Below, one piece after another: positions 27,064 through 34,689 of a stretch of 64,000 nt of DNA. Source of the DNA: Cytophagales bacterium (lineage in GTDB: Bacteria > Bacteroidota > Bacteroidia > Cytophagales > Thermoflexibacteraceae); assembly GCA_013299115.1 (NCBI GenBank), contig JAAFKA010000006.1:124001-188000 (forward strand), given 5' to 3'. The notes beneath the pieces are model-generated. The model did no database searches, was not told the origin of the DNA, and saw only the letters and a list, made by a program, of their open reading frames with translations. The first letter of the stretch is position 1, and the number at the start of each line of letters is the position of its first letter. The position numbers were made by a program, and so were the translations under genes.

Positions 27064-27080
27064 AAAATAATTTTTTCCAA

Positions 27081-27088
27081 CAAAGGTA
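27081..27088 (-). promoter_or_regulatory. -7 box of the tryptophan dioxygenase gene
   Basis: The minus strand reads TACCTTTG, 18-25 bases before the ATG; an exact TAnnTTTG match. Confidence 0.6.
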
Positions 27089-27134
27089 TCGAAAATAAAT
27101 GTTTGTCAAGCAAGGCAAGTAAATTTTTTTGTTG

Positions 27135-27142
27135 TAACTTTG
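27135..27142 (+). promoter_or_regulatory. -7 box of argS
   Basis: TAACTTTG, matching TAnnTTTG, lies 19 bases before the argS ATG. It gives a very short leader. Confidence 0.6.
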
Positions 27143-27160
27143 TTTCCTTAATTTGCAACG

Positions 27161-28990
27161 ATGAATATAGAAAATTTATTGGCAACCCAAATAGCCAAAG
27201 CCTTGACTGCGGTGTTTACACATTCAGTTGATAGTCAAGCTGTTGCCTTGCAGCCTACCAAAAAAGAATTTGAAGGAGATATTACATTGGTGGTGTTTCC
27301 TTACCTAAAAGCCAGCAAAAAAAGCCCCGAAGAAACTGCTCGTTTGTTGGGAGAATATCTGCTAACCGAAGCAACTCTTGTGGCAAAATACAACGTAGTC
27401 AAAGGTTTTTTGAACCTCACTATTCAGCCTTCGGCTTGGATTCAGGCGTTGAAAGGTTTGCAACAAGACCCAACTTTTGGACAACTTCCAAACAATGGCA
27501 AGGCTGTAATGGTCGAATATTCTTCGCCCAATACCAACAAACCTCTGCACTTAGGGCATTTGCGAAACAACTTTTTAGGATTTTCTGTTTCCCAAATTTT
27601 GGGGGCAAACGGCTGTAAAGTGTTGAAAGCCAATTTGGTAAATGACAGAGGTATTCATATTTGCAAGTCTATGTTGGCTTACCAAAAATTTGGCAAAGGC
27701 GAAACTCCAAAAGAGGCAGGCGTAAAAGGCGACAAATTGGTGGGCAATTATTATGTAAGATTTGAGCAAGAAAATAAAAAACAAGCTGCCGAAATTTTTG
27801 CTACTTACCAAGCACAAGGCTTGATAACAGACGAAAGAACAGAGGAACAGCAAAAAGAAAAAGCAAAAATGGCAACTGCCCTCATGCAAGAGGCACAGGT
27901 CATGCTCAAAAAATGGGAGGAAAACGACCAACCAACGGTGGATTTGTGGAAAAAAATGAATGGTTGGGTCTATGAAGGTTTTGAAGCTACTTATCAAACC
28001 ATTGGCGTTGCTTTCGATAAATTTTACTACGAATCAAACACCTATTTGTTGGGCAAAGATGTAGTAGAAGAAGGACTAGCAAAGGGAGTTTTCTTTAAAA
28101 AAGACAACGGTTCTGTTTGGATTGACCTCAAAGCCGAAGGTTTAGATGAAAAATTGGTGCTGCGTGCCGATGGAACTTCGGTTTACATTACGCAGGACAT
28201 AGGCACTGCCGACCTGAAATTCAAAGATTTTCCTATGCAGCAGTCCCTCTATGTCATTGGCAATGAGCAAGAATATCACATGAAGGTCTTGAAAATTATT
28301 ATGCAAAAACTCGGCAGACCTTATGCTGATGGTATGTTTCACCTTTCTTATGGTATGGTGGAGTTGCCAAGTGGCAAAATGAAGTCCCGCGAAGGAACAG
28401 TAGTCGATGCAGACGATTTGATTGCCGAATTGATAGAATTGGCAAAGCAAACCACCAAAGAGTTGGGCAAAGTGCAAGAAATGCCCGATGCCGAAAAAGA
28501 GGAATTGTATAAAATGCTCGGTTTGGGTGCTTTAAAATACTTTTTACTCAAGGTCGACCCTCGCAGGACTATGCTGTTTAACCCCGAAGAGTCGTTGGCT
28601 TTGACAGGAGATACGGCTACTTACATTCAATACACTCACGCAAGGATAGCCTCCATTTTGCGGACTGCCGACACTTCGGGCTACAATTATCAGCCTGAAA
28701 GTTACCAAAATTTGGCAACTTTATTGCCCATAGAGCAAGAAATGATACAGGTTTTGGGGCAATATACTGCCAAACTAAAAGATGCAGCGGAGGAGTTAGC
28801 CCCTTCTGTGCTGGCAACTTATGGCTATGAATTAGCCAAATTGTACGGCAAATTTTTTCACGACTGCCCCATTTTCAAGGCAGAAACAGACGAAATTCGC
28901 AGTTTCCGCATTGCTTTGTCTGCTCAAACAGGCAAAACAATTAAAGAAGTGATGAAGTTGCTGGGAATTGCTGTGCCAAATAGAATGTAA
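27161..28990 (+). CDS. argS: Arginine-tRNA ligase
   Basis: This 609-residue class I synthetase charges tRNA-Arg using ATP. The N-terminal additional domain is followed by the HIGH-type signature in NKPLHLGHLRNN and the KMSKS-type loop in KMKSREGT. The C-terminal anticodon-binding domain includes YIQYTHARIASILR and ends near the last residues with TIKEVMKLLGI. Size and order are those of the bacterial enzyme. A strong hairpin with a T-run follows the stop. Confidence 0.97.
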   Translation: MNIENLLATQIAKALTAVFTHSVDSQAVALQPTKKEFEGDITLVVFPYLKASKKSPEETARLLGEYLLTEATLVAKYNVVKGFLNLTIQPSAWIQALKGLQQDPTFGQLPNNGKAVMVEYSSPNTNKPLHLGHLRNNFLGFSVSQILGANGCKVLKANLVNDRGIHICKSMLAYQKFGKGETPKEAGVKGDKLVGNYYVRFEQENKKQAAEIFATYQAQGLITDERTEEQQKEKAKMATALMQEAQVMLKKWEENDQPTVDLWKKMNGWVYEGFEATYQTIGVAFDKFYYESNTYLLGKDVVEEGLAKGVFFKKDNGSVWIDLKAEGLDEKLVLRADGTSVYITQDIGTADLKFKDFPMQQSLYVIGNEQEYHMKVLKIIMQKLGRPYADGMFHLSYGMVELPSGKMKSREGTVVDADDLIAELIELAKQTTKELGKVQEMPDAEKEELYKMLGLGALKYFLLKVDPRRTMLFNPEESLALTGDTATYIQYTHARIASILRTADTSGYNYQPESYQNLATLLPIEQEMIQVLGQYTAKLKDAAEELAPSVLATYGYELAKLYGKFFHDCPIFKAETDEIRSFRIALSAQTGKTIKEVMKLLGIAVPNRM

Positions 28991-29002
28991 AATTTAATTT
29001 TT

Positions 29003-29046
29003 AATTTTGTCATTCTGAGCATAGCGAAGAATGACAAAATTTTTTC
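29003..29046 (+). terminator. Terminator after argS
   Basis: AATTTTGTCATTCT and AGAATGACAAAATT form a perfect 14 bp stem with an 11-base loop, followed by a T-tract. The loop core resembles a repeat common in this type of genome, so it may be both a terminator and a mobile hairpin. Confidence 0.7.
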
Positions 29047-29145
29047 AAAGAAATGTTAGTTCTAAGCATTATAGCTGTGGCACTACCAGTTTTTTTAATA
29101 GCTGTTTTATTTAGTTAATTTTTTCTCTAATTCCAATAAAATTTG

Positions 29146-29153
29146 TACCTTTG
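29146..29153 (+). promoter_or_regulatory. -7 box of the first PD-(D/E)XK-like gene
   Basis: TACCTTTG, 24 bases before the ATG at 29177. The block upstream (AATTCCAATAAAAT) is repeated before the genes at 29867 and 34078. Confidence 0.65.
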
Positions 29154-29176
29154 AGAAACTAAAAAAACATAACAAG

Positions 29177-29782
29177 ATGTCTTATAAAGATTTTAATATT
29201 AAAACTTTGTATGAAAAACTGTCAATAGAACAGAAAAAATCACATAGGCTTTTTTCTGATACCATTACACCTATCCAACCAAGTACACGTTTGGCGGCTA
29301 TGTTAGCAGCAGCCCAAGAAATGGTTATTACCTCCGAAAAAGCTGTTTGTGAGTATATTATCTCACCAATTTTAATGGATATTAAGTTCAACAACAAAGA
29401 CAAAATAGAGATGTATTCGGGTGAGTTTTTAAATGTAGATAAAAGCAAAGGCTTGACAGGCGAAGTTGATTTTATTTTTGCACAATCTCCACAATCTTAT
29501 GCCATCAAAGCACCTGTTTTTTGTATTACAGAAGCTAAAATTGGTCGTTTAGACAGGGCTTTGCCCCAAGCCATAGCCCAAATGTGCGGTGCAAGGCTGT
29601 TTAATGAACTTGAAAATAAGCAATTACCGATAATTTATGGGGCTGTAACAGACGGAAAAACGTGGCAGTTTATTCGTTTGGAAGGGCAAACTGCCTATGT
29701 TGATGAACAAACTTACTATTTAGATAATTTGCCAAAACTTTTAGGAACTTTGCAGTGGGTGGTAGATTTTTACTTTTTATAA
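29177..29782 (+). CDS. PD-(D/E)XK nuclease-like protein, paralog 1
   Basis: This 201-residue protein is not one I can name. Its conserved residues fit a PD-(D/E)XK nuclease fold: Glu in SEKAVCEYIISPIL, Asp in TGEVDFIFAQ, Glu-x-Lys in CITEAKIG, then Gln in QAIAQMCGARLFNE. Activity is inferred only. It is closest to the next gene (same GEVDF, TEAK and C-terminal LLGTLQWVVDFYFL blocks), and a more distant pair lies at 30486 and 34078. It has its own promoter. No signal peptide, so cytoplasmic. Confidence 0.72.
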   Translation: MSYKDFNIKTLYEKLSIEQKKSHRLFSDTITPIQPSTRLAAMLAAAQEMVITSEKAVCEYIISPILMDIKFNNKDKIEMYSGEFLNVDKSKGLTGEVDFIFAQSPQSYAIKAPVFCITEAKIGRLDRALPQAIAQMCGARLFNELENKQLPIIYGAVTDGKTWQFIRLEGQTAYVDEQTYYLDNLPKLLGTLQWVVDFYFL

Positions 29783-29837
29783 TAAAATCTTACATTATTA
29801 ATTTTATTAAAATTTTCTCCAATTCCAATAAAATACG

Positions 29838-29845
29838 TATTTTTG
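29838..29845 (+). promoter_or_regulatory. -7 box of paralog 2
   Basis: TATTTTTG, matching TAnnTTTG, 22 bases before the ATG at 29867, in the same upstream context as the box at 29146. Confidence 0.6.
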
Positions 29846-29866
29846 GGAAACAAAAAACATATAACT

Positions 29867-30472
29867 ATGGCATATAAAGATTTTAACATTAATAGTTTAG
29901 CGGATAAACTATTGATAGAACAGAAAACATCAGATGCTATTTTCCCAAAAAATATACCAGTTGTCCAGCCAAGTCAAAGATTAGAACTAAGTTTACTTGC
30001 TGCTCAAGATATGCTTATTACAACAGAAAAAGCCGTTTGTGAGTATATCATTTCTCCTATTTTGATAGATATAAAACTTGCAAATAAAGAAAAAATAGAA
30101 TTATATTCTGGTGAGTCTTTAAATGTAGATAAAAATAAAGGGTTAAATGGAGAAGTTGATTTTATTTTCGCCCAGTCCCCTCAATCTTATGCCATTAAAG
30201 CACCCGTTTTTTGTATTACAGAGGCAAAAATTGGTCGTTTAGATAAGGCTTTGCCTCAAGCCATAGCCCAAATGTGTGGGGCAAGGTTATTTAATGAACT
30301 CGCCAATAAACCTTTACCCATTATTTATGGAAGTGTTACCGATGGCAATACTTGGCGTTTTATCCGTTTGGAAGGTCAAATTGCTTATGTAGATACCCAA
30401 ATCTACTATTTAGACAATTTGCCAAAACTTTTAGGAACTTTGCAGTGGGTGGTAGATTTTTACTTTTTATAA
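29867..30472 (+). CDS. PD-(D/E)XK nuclease-like protein, paralog 2
   Basis: This 201-residue protein begins MAYKDFNINSL and is a close relative of paralog 1. The catalytic-type residues are kept (Glu in TEKAVCEYIISPIL, Asp in GEVDF, TEAK, Gln in AIAQMCGARL). An earlier in-frame start at 29843 overlaps the promoter box, so I use 29867. The N-terminal third has diverged most from paralog 1 while the last 110 residues are nearly the same. The next paralog follows after 13 bases and probably shares its transcript. Confidence 0.72.
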   Translation: MAYKDFNINSLADKLLIEQKTSDAIFPKNIPVVQPSQRLELSLLAAQDMLITTEKAVCEYIISPILIDIKLANKEKIELYSGESLNVDKNKGLNGEVDFIFAQSPQSYAIKAPVFCITEAKIGRLDKALPQAIAQMCGARLFNELANKPLPIIYGSVTDGNTWRFIRLEGQIAYVDTQIYYLDNLPKLLGTLQWVVDFYFL

Positions 30473-30485
30473 TACATCAAATATC

Positions 30486-31085
30486 ATGGGATACAGCAAT
30501 TTTAAAAACCTAAGACAAGCCTTAGAAAGATTAGACATAGAGGAAATAGATGTTAATTTGTTTCCTGCCATAGAACCTGTGCCTGGCTCTGCTTGGTTAC
30601 TCCAAACCTTAGCTTTAGCAGACCAAATGCCACTAACCAATGAAAAAAGTAAGTCCGAAAGATTGATTTCACCTATTTTATTAGAAGTAGCCCTTAGTTT
30701 CAAGGCTTCCATTACCTTGTATTCGGGTGAGGATTTATACATAGACGAGAAAAGGGACTTGTCGGGTGCTTGCGATTTTTTCTTAGCAAAACACCCAAAA
30801 AAACAAGTCATGCAAGCCCCTATCATTACCTTAGCAGAAGCAAAAGATGAAGTGCTTGACTATGGACAAGGACAGTGTGCTGCACAAATGTATGCAGCAC
30901 AAGTTTTTAATGAGCAAAAAGGAAAACCACAACCTTTTATTTACGGTTGTGCCGTTACAGGTGGTGATTGGAAATTTATGAAATTGGCAGGTAGGCAACT
31001 ATTTTTAGATAGCAAAACTTATTATATTTCAGAATTACCCACAATTTTGGGAATATTTCACCAAATTATTAAGTTGTATTTGTAG
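30486..31085 (+). CDS. PD-(D/E)XK nuclease-like protein, paralog 3
   Basis: This 199-residue protein belongs to the second branch of the family. Matching positions are Glu in NEKSKSERLISPIL, Asp in LSGACDFFLAKHP, the Glu-x-Lys of LAEAKDE, and Gln in QCAAQMYAAQVFNE. It is almost the same as the protein at 34078-34680, differing mainly in a short N-terminal part. It has no promoter of its own, starting 13 bases after paralog 2, and the LytTR gene begins four bases after its stop, so paralogs 2 and 3 and the regulator may form one transcript. Confidence 0.72.
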   Translation: MGYSNFKNLRQALERLDIEEIDVNLFPAIEPVPGSAWLLQTLALADQMPLTNEKSKSERLISPILLEVALSFKASITLYSGEDLYIDEKRDLSGACDFFLAKHPKKQVMQAPIITLAEAKDEVLDYGQGQCAAQMYAAQVFNEQKGKPQPFIYGCAVTGGDWKFMKLAGRQLFLDSKTYYISELPTILGIFHQIIKLYL

Positions 31086-31089
31086 AAAA

Positions 31090-31962
31090 ATGCCTTTATT
31101 CCAAAACCACACCTACAAAGATAAATGGTTTATTATCTTGCTTGTGCCTTTTGCCAACACCATAAATTATTTGCTTACCTATAGTTTTCCTAAACCAATT
31201 CTGCGTTTTTTGCTTACTTATAGCATAGACACCGTGCAGGGCTATATTGCGGTTTTGATTATTCGTTATATTATACTTTTGTTAGATAAAAAAATTGGGT
31301 ACTTTCAAAATATTGGCTACCGATTAACTATTCAAATACTGCTGACCTCAACAGCAGGATTACTTTCTATTGCCTTAGCCACCGAATTAGTCAATTTTAT
31401 TGCTACCAATAAGCCCTTGCCTATCAGTTTTTATACGCACAATATGCCCATATTTTTTATCTGGATGTTGGTTATCAATGGTTTATATGTTGGACTATAT
31501 TTTTATCACCACTTGTTGGGTTATCAACAGAAGATTAGGGAATTGGAACAAGTGCAAATTATTAAGAATGATATTGCAGCTATTCCTGCGAATATTCCAC
31601 CACAAGAAAACCCCAAACCAGCTAATATGATTGTAAATCTTGGTCAGCAACAAGTCATTTTATCTTGGAAAGAAATTGCCTGTTTTTATGTAGAAGATGA
31701 ACTTTCGTTAGTGCTTACTGTGGAAGGCAAAAAATATATTGTCAATCATAGTTTAGAAAAGATTGAAAATTTGCTCGACACGCATTTATTTTTTAGGGCA
31801 AATAGGCAGATAATTATTCATAGGCAAGTTATTCAACAAATTAACAAAGAAGAAAATCGCAAACTCTCTGTATTTCTAAAACCTATTAAAGATATTCCTA
31901 CACCACTCACAATTAGCCGTATCAAAGCTCCAGATTTTAAAAAATGGGTGGAGCAAGTCTAA
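31090..31962 (+). CDS. Membrane-anchored LytTR transcriptional regulator
   Basis: This 290-residue protein has four membrane segments in the first 150 residues (WFIILLVPFANTINYLL, YIAVLIIRYIILLL, ILLTSTAGLLSIAL, IFFIWMLVINGLYVGL) and a C-terminal LytTR DNA-binding domain starting near residue 180 (SWKEIACFYVEDELSLVL, HLFFRANRQIIIHRQVI). Such membrane-bound regulators, without a receiver domain, are common in Bacteroidota and usually act with small signals or a partner membrane protein. It begins four bases after paralog 3, so the nuclease-like genes could be its operon partners; targets are not known. Confidence 0.86.
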   Translation: MPLFQNHTYKDKWFIILLVPFANTINYLLTYSFPKPILRFLLTYSIDTVQGYIAVLIIRYIILLLDKKIGYFQNIGYRLTIQILLTSTAGLLSIALATELVNFIATNKPLPISFYTHNMPIFFIWMLVINGLYVGLYFYHHLLGYQQKIRELEQVQIIKNDIAAIPANIPPQENPKPANMIVNLGQQQVILSWKEIACFYVEDELSLVLTVEGKKYIVNHSLEKIENLLDTHLFFRANRQIIIHRQVIQQINKEENRKLSVFLKPIKDIPTPLTISRIKAPDFKKWVEQV

Positions 31963-32086
31963 ATTAGACTAAGTATGGCTGTTTCAACTCAAAAAATGGC
32001 ACACTTCGCCTAATTGCCACCCAAAAGATATGTTTTTTATTTAAAAATCGTACAATTTTGTTTTGTAGAATGAAACAAAAAACAAA

Positions 32087-32695
32087 ATGAAAAACAAAAT
32101 CATATTTTTTATGCTTATCGGAATTACAGTAATGCTTTACTTCTTTCCTCTTGCCACAAATGCACAAAACAACGAGGCAATTTACCGCAATTTTCCTATT
32201 GTGATAAGTATTCAGTTTCACAACTTGGCAATGCCTTTCAAGGATTTGAAAAGCAATTTTCGAAATATTGGCATTGGCGTTGGAACAGAAATTAGCTTAA
32301 ACGGAAGGCAGGATTTGGTGCAACAGTTTCAAATAGGATTTTGTAGAAATAAAAATATTGGCAATAATTTTTGGATTTATACACAAACGGCTTACAGACC
32401 AACAGTTGTTGGAAATTTTTATGGCGAAATTAAAGGAGGTCTTGGTTGGCAACGCAACTTCCACCCTGTAGCAAGTTACAAATTTGCAAATGGTGCTTGG
32501 GTATCAAGTCATGCTGGGAAATCGCAAATTATTGTGCCTTTTGGTATTTCTGCGGGTTATTATCAAGCACAAAACAGCACTTTTATTGCACCTTTTGCTA
32601 CCTATCAGGTTATTCCTGCCTTGTTTTATAATAGGTCAATTCCCCTAAACTTTTATTCTGCTTTTCAAATGGGAACAAATATCTATGTAAAATAG
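32087..32695 (+). CDS. Small exported beta-rich protein, unknown function
   Basis: This 202-residue protein has a signal peptide (IIFFMLIGITVMLYFF, cleavage near TNAQ). The mature part alternates hydrophobic and polar residues with several Tyr/Phe/Gly-rich strands ending in Phe or Tyr, which suggests a small outer-membrane barrel; I recognise no family. The stop codon lies inside a 25 bp inverted repeat (32685-32746). It sits between a LytTR regulator and a serine hydrolase. Confidence 0.68.
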   Translation: MKNKIIFFMLIGITVMLYFFPLATNAQNNEAIYRNFPIVISIQFHNLAMPFKDLKSNFRNIGIGVGTEISLNGRQDLVQQFQIGFCRNKNIGNNFWIYTQTAYRPTVVGNFYGEIKGGLGWQRNFHPVASYKFANGAWVSSHAGKSQIIVPFGISAGYYQAQNSTFIAPFATYQVIPALFYNRSIPLNFYSAFQMGTNIYVK

Positions 32696-32746
32696 ACTTT
32701 AGTCTGTTTTCATCACATAATAAACAGACTAAAGTCTATTTTACAT
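32685..32746. repeat. 25 bp perfect inverted repeat over the gene end
   Basis: ATGTAAAATAGACTTTAGTC plus TGTTT at 32685-32709 pairs exactly with 32722-32746. The left arm holds the last codons and the TAG stop of the upstream gene. A stem this long without a typical U-tract looks like a mobile hairpin that may also terminate transcription. Confidence 0.7.
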
Positions 32747-32771
32747 AAATTCACAAAAAACAAAACGATTT

Positions 32772-33968
32772 ATGAAAACTTTGAAATTCATTTTCACAAT
32801 TAGCATCATTGCTTTGCTATTTTTGTCTTGCAGTCGTCAAAATTGGACAACACCAATGGCTGCAACAAATGCAGAAACCATACTTGCTACGCAGGAACCC
32901 CAAAATACTGCACACCCAAAAGGGATAGAATTGCAAGCTATTATGGACGGTTACACAAAAAAAGGTTTATCGGGCATTGCGATTGCCATTTATTCTGAGC
33001 AAGGTTATTGGGCTGGTGCTTCGGGTTTTGCCAAGATAGAAGACCAGACCAAGATGTTGCCATCACACTTGCAATATTCGCAAAGTGTGGCAAAAACCTA
33101 TATGGCAGTGGCTATTTTGAAACTTTGTGAGCAGGGAAAATTAAATTTAGACGAAAAAATAACAAGTTATTTGCCCAAAGAAATAGCTGCAAAAATTACT
33201 AATGCCGATAAAATTACGGTTAGAATGTTGCTCAACCACACTTCGGGCATTGCAGAATATAACAGTGTGGCAAGTTATGTAAGCTATTTGTTGCAACACC
33301 CTTTACACCAATTTGCTGCCACAGATTATGTAAACTATATAGCTAATAAGCCTTTAGATTTTGCCCCTGCGAGCAAACATAGCTACCGAAATACAAATTA
33401 TTTGCTATTGGCTTTGATAGCAGATTTTGTTACAGGTAATCACACAAAATTTATGTATGACGAAATTTTTAAGCCTTTAAATTTGCAACAAACTTTCTAT
33501 CACGAGGAAAATTTCTTGAACAATACTAATTTAGTTAATTCTTATTGGGACAGGTATAGCAATGGTGTGCTTGAAAATTGTTCGCAGATGCAACAAACCA
33601 ATGTGGCTTCGCTGATAGGTGATGACGGTATTATTGCCACGCCAATAGACTACGTTAGATTTATGAAAGCCTTGTTTGATGGCAAAATTATTTCGGCAAA
33701 TAGCCTAAAAGAAATGCTAACTTTTGTTGGCACAAATACAAAAAATGATTATGGTTATGGATTAGGAATAAGCAAAAATACGTATAAACAGCAACTATAC
33801 TATAGACATAGTGGCGGTGGTATTGGTGCGGGGTGTCAATTAGTGTATTTTCCTAAGCAAAAAATCTACTTTTTTGTAGCCATAAATATGGGTACAATTA
33901 TAGATAGTCCCATTTTTGACGATTTTCAGGCTATACAAGATTCTATGTATGACGTTTTAGTCAAATAA
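32772..33968 (+). CDS. Serine hydrolase lipoprotein (beta-lactamase / class C-like)
   Basis: This 398-residue protein has a lipoprotein signal peptide with LLFLSC (Cys20). The penicillin-binding fold has SxxK at Ser105-Val-Ala-Lys108 and a Tyr-x-Asn element in SYRNTNYLLL; the third motif is probably HSGGG near the C-terminus (HSGGGIGAGC). Such proteins act as D-alanyl-D-alanine carboxypeptidases, peptidases or esterases; a true beta-lactamase role is not indicated. The C-terminus is complete. Confidence 0.88.
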   Translation: MKTLKFIFTISIIALLFLSCSRQNWTTPMAATNAETILATQEPQNTAHPKGIELQAIMDGYTKKGLSGIAIAIYSEQGYWAGASGFAKIEDQTKMLPSHLQYSQSVAKTYMAVAILKLCEQGKLNLDEKITSYLPKEIAAKITNADKITVRMLLNHTSGIAEYNSVASYVSYLLQHPLHQFAATDYVNYIANKPLDFAPASKHSYRNTNYLLLALIADFVTGNHTKFMYDEIFKPLNLQQTFYHEENFLNNTNLVNSYWDRYSNGVLENCSQMQQTNVASLIGDDGIIATPIDYVRFMKALFDGKIISANSLKEMLTFVGTNTKNDYGYGLGISKNTYKQQLYYRHSGGGIGAGCQLVYFPKQKIYFFVAINMGTIIDSPIFDDFQAIQDSMYDVLVK

Positions 33969-34054
33969 TAATGTCTTCAACTTGCTCGTTAGCAAAAGTT
34001 TTTTTAATAGCTGTCTTATTTTCCTAATTTTTTCTCCAATTCCAATAAAATTTG

Positions 34055-34062
34055 TACTTTTG
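34055..34062 (+). promoter_or_regulatory. -7 box of paralog 4
   Basis: TACTTTTG, 16 bases before the ATG at 34078. The preceding sequence (TCCAATTCCAATAAAATTTG) is nearly the same as that before paralog 1. Confidence 0.65.
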
Positions 34063-34077
34063 AGAAACTTATAAATC

Positions 34078-34680
34078 ATGGGATACAGCAATTTTAAAAA
34101 CCTAAGACAAGCCTTAGAAAGATTAGACATAGAGGAAATAGACCTTAATCTGTTTCCTGTCATAGAACCTGTGCCAGCCTCCGACTTGTTGCTAAAAGTT
34201 TTGGAAATAGCCAAAATGATGCCTCTAACTAACGAAAAAAGCAAATCGGAAAGATTGATTTCGCCTATTTTAATGGAAGTAGCCCTTAGTTTCAGGGCTT
34301 CTATTACCTTGTATTCGGGTGAGGATTTATACATAGACGAAAAAAGAGATTTGTCGGGTGCTTGCGATTTTTTCTTGGCAAAACACCCACGCAAAGAAGT
34401 AATGCAAGCCCCAATTATTACCTTAGCAGAAGCTAAAGACCAAGATATGGATTATGGTAGAGGGCAATGTTTGGCACAAATGTATGCAGCACAAGTTTTT
34501 AACGAGCAAAAAGGCAAACCACAACCCTTTGTTTATGGTTGTGCGGTTACAGGTGGTGATTGGAAATTTATGAAATTGGCAGGTAGGCAAGTTTTTGTGG
34601 ACGAGGAAACGTATTATTTGTCTGATTTACCTACAATTTTGGGAATATTTCACCAAATAATTAAGTTGTATTTGCAATAA
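34078..34680 (+). CDS. PD-(D/E)XK nuclease-like protein, paralog 4
   Basis: This 200-residue protein is the twin of paralog 3, starting with the same MGYSNFKNLRQALERLDIEE and keeping the Glu (KSERLISPIL), Asp (SGACDF), AEAK and Gln (QCLAQMYAAQVF) positions. It differs in an N-terminal stretch and in the residues after AEAK. Its promoter region, in contrast, matches that of paralog 1, so it combines a branch-1 promoter with a branch-2 coding region. The DUF255 gene begins nine bases after its stop and may be read from the same promoter. Confidence 0.72.
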   Translation: MGYSNFKNLRQALERLDIEEIDLNLFPVIEPVPASDLLLKVLEIAKMMPLTNEKSKSERLISPILMEVALSFRASITLYSGEDLYIDEKRDLSGACDFFLAKHPRKEVMQAPIITLAEAKDQDMDYGRGQCLAQMYAAQVFNEQKGKPQPFVYGCAVTGGDWKFMKLAGRQVFVDEETYYLSDLPTILGIFHQIIKLYLQ

Positions 34681-34689
34681 ACCACCAAC

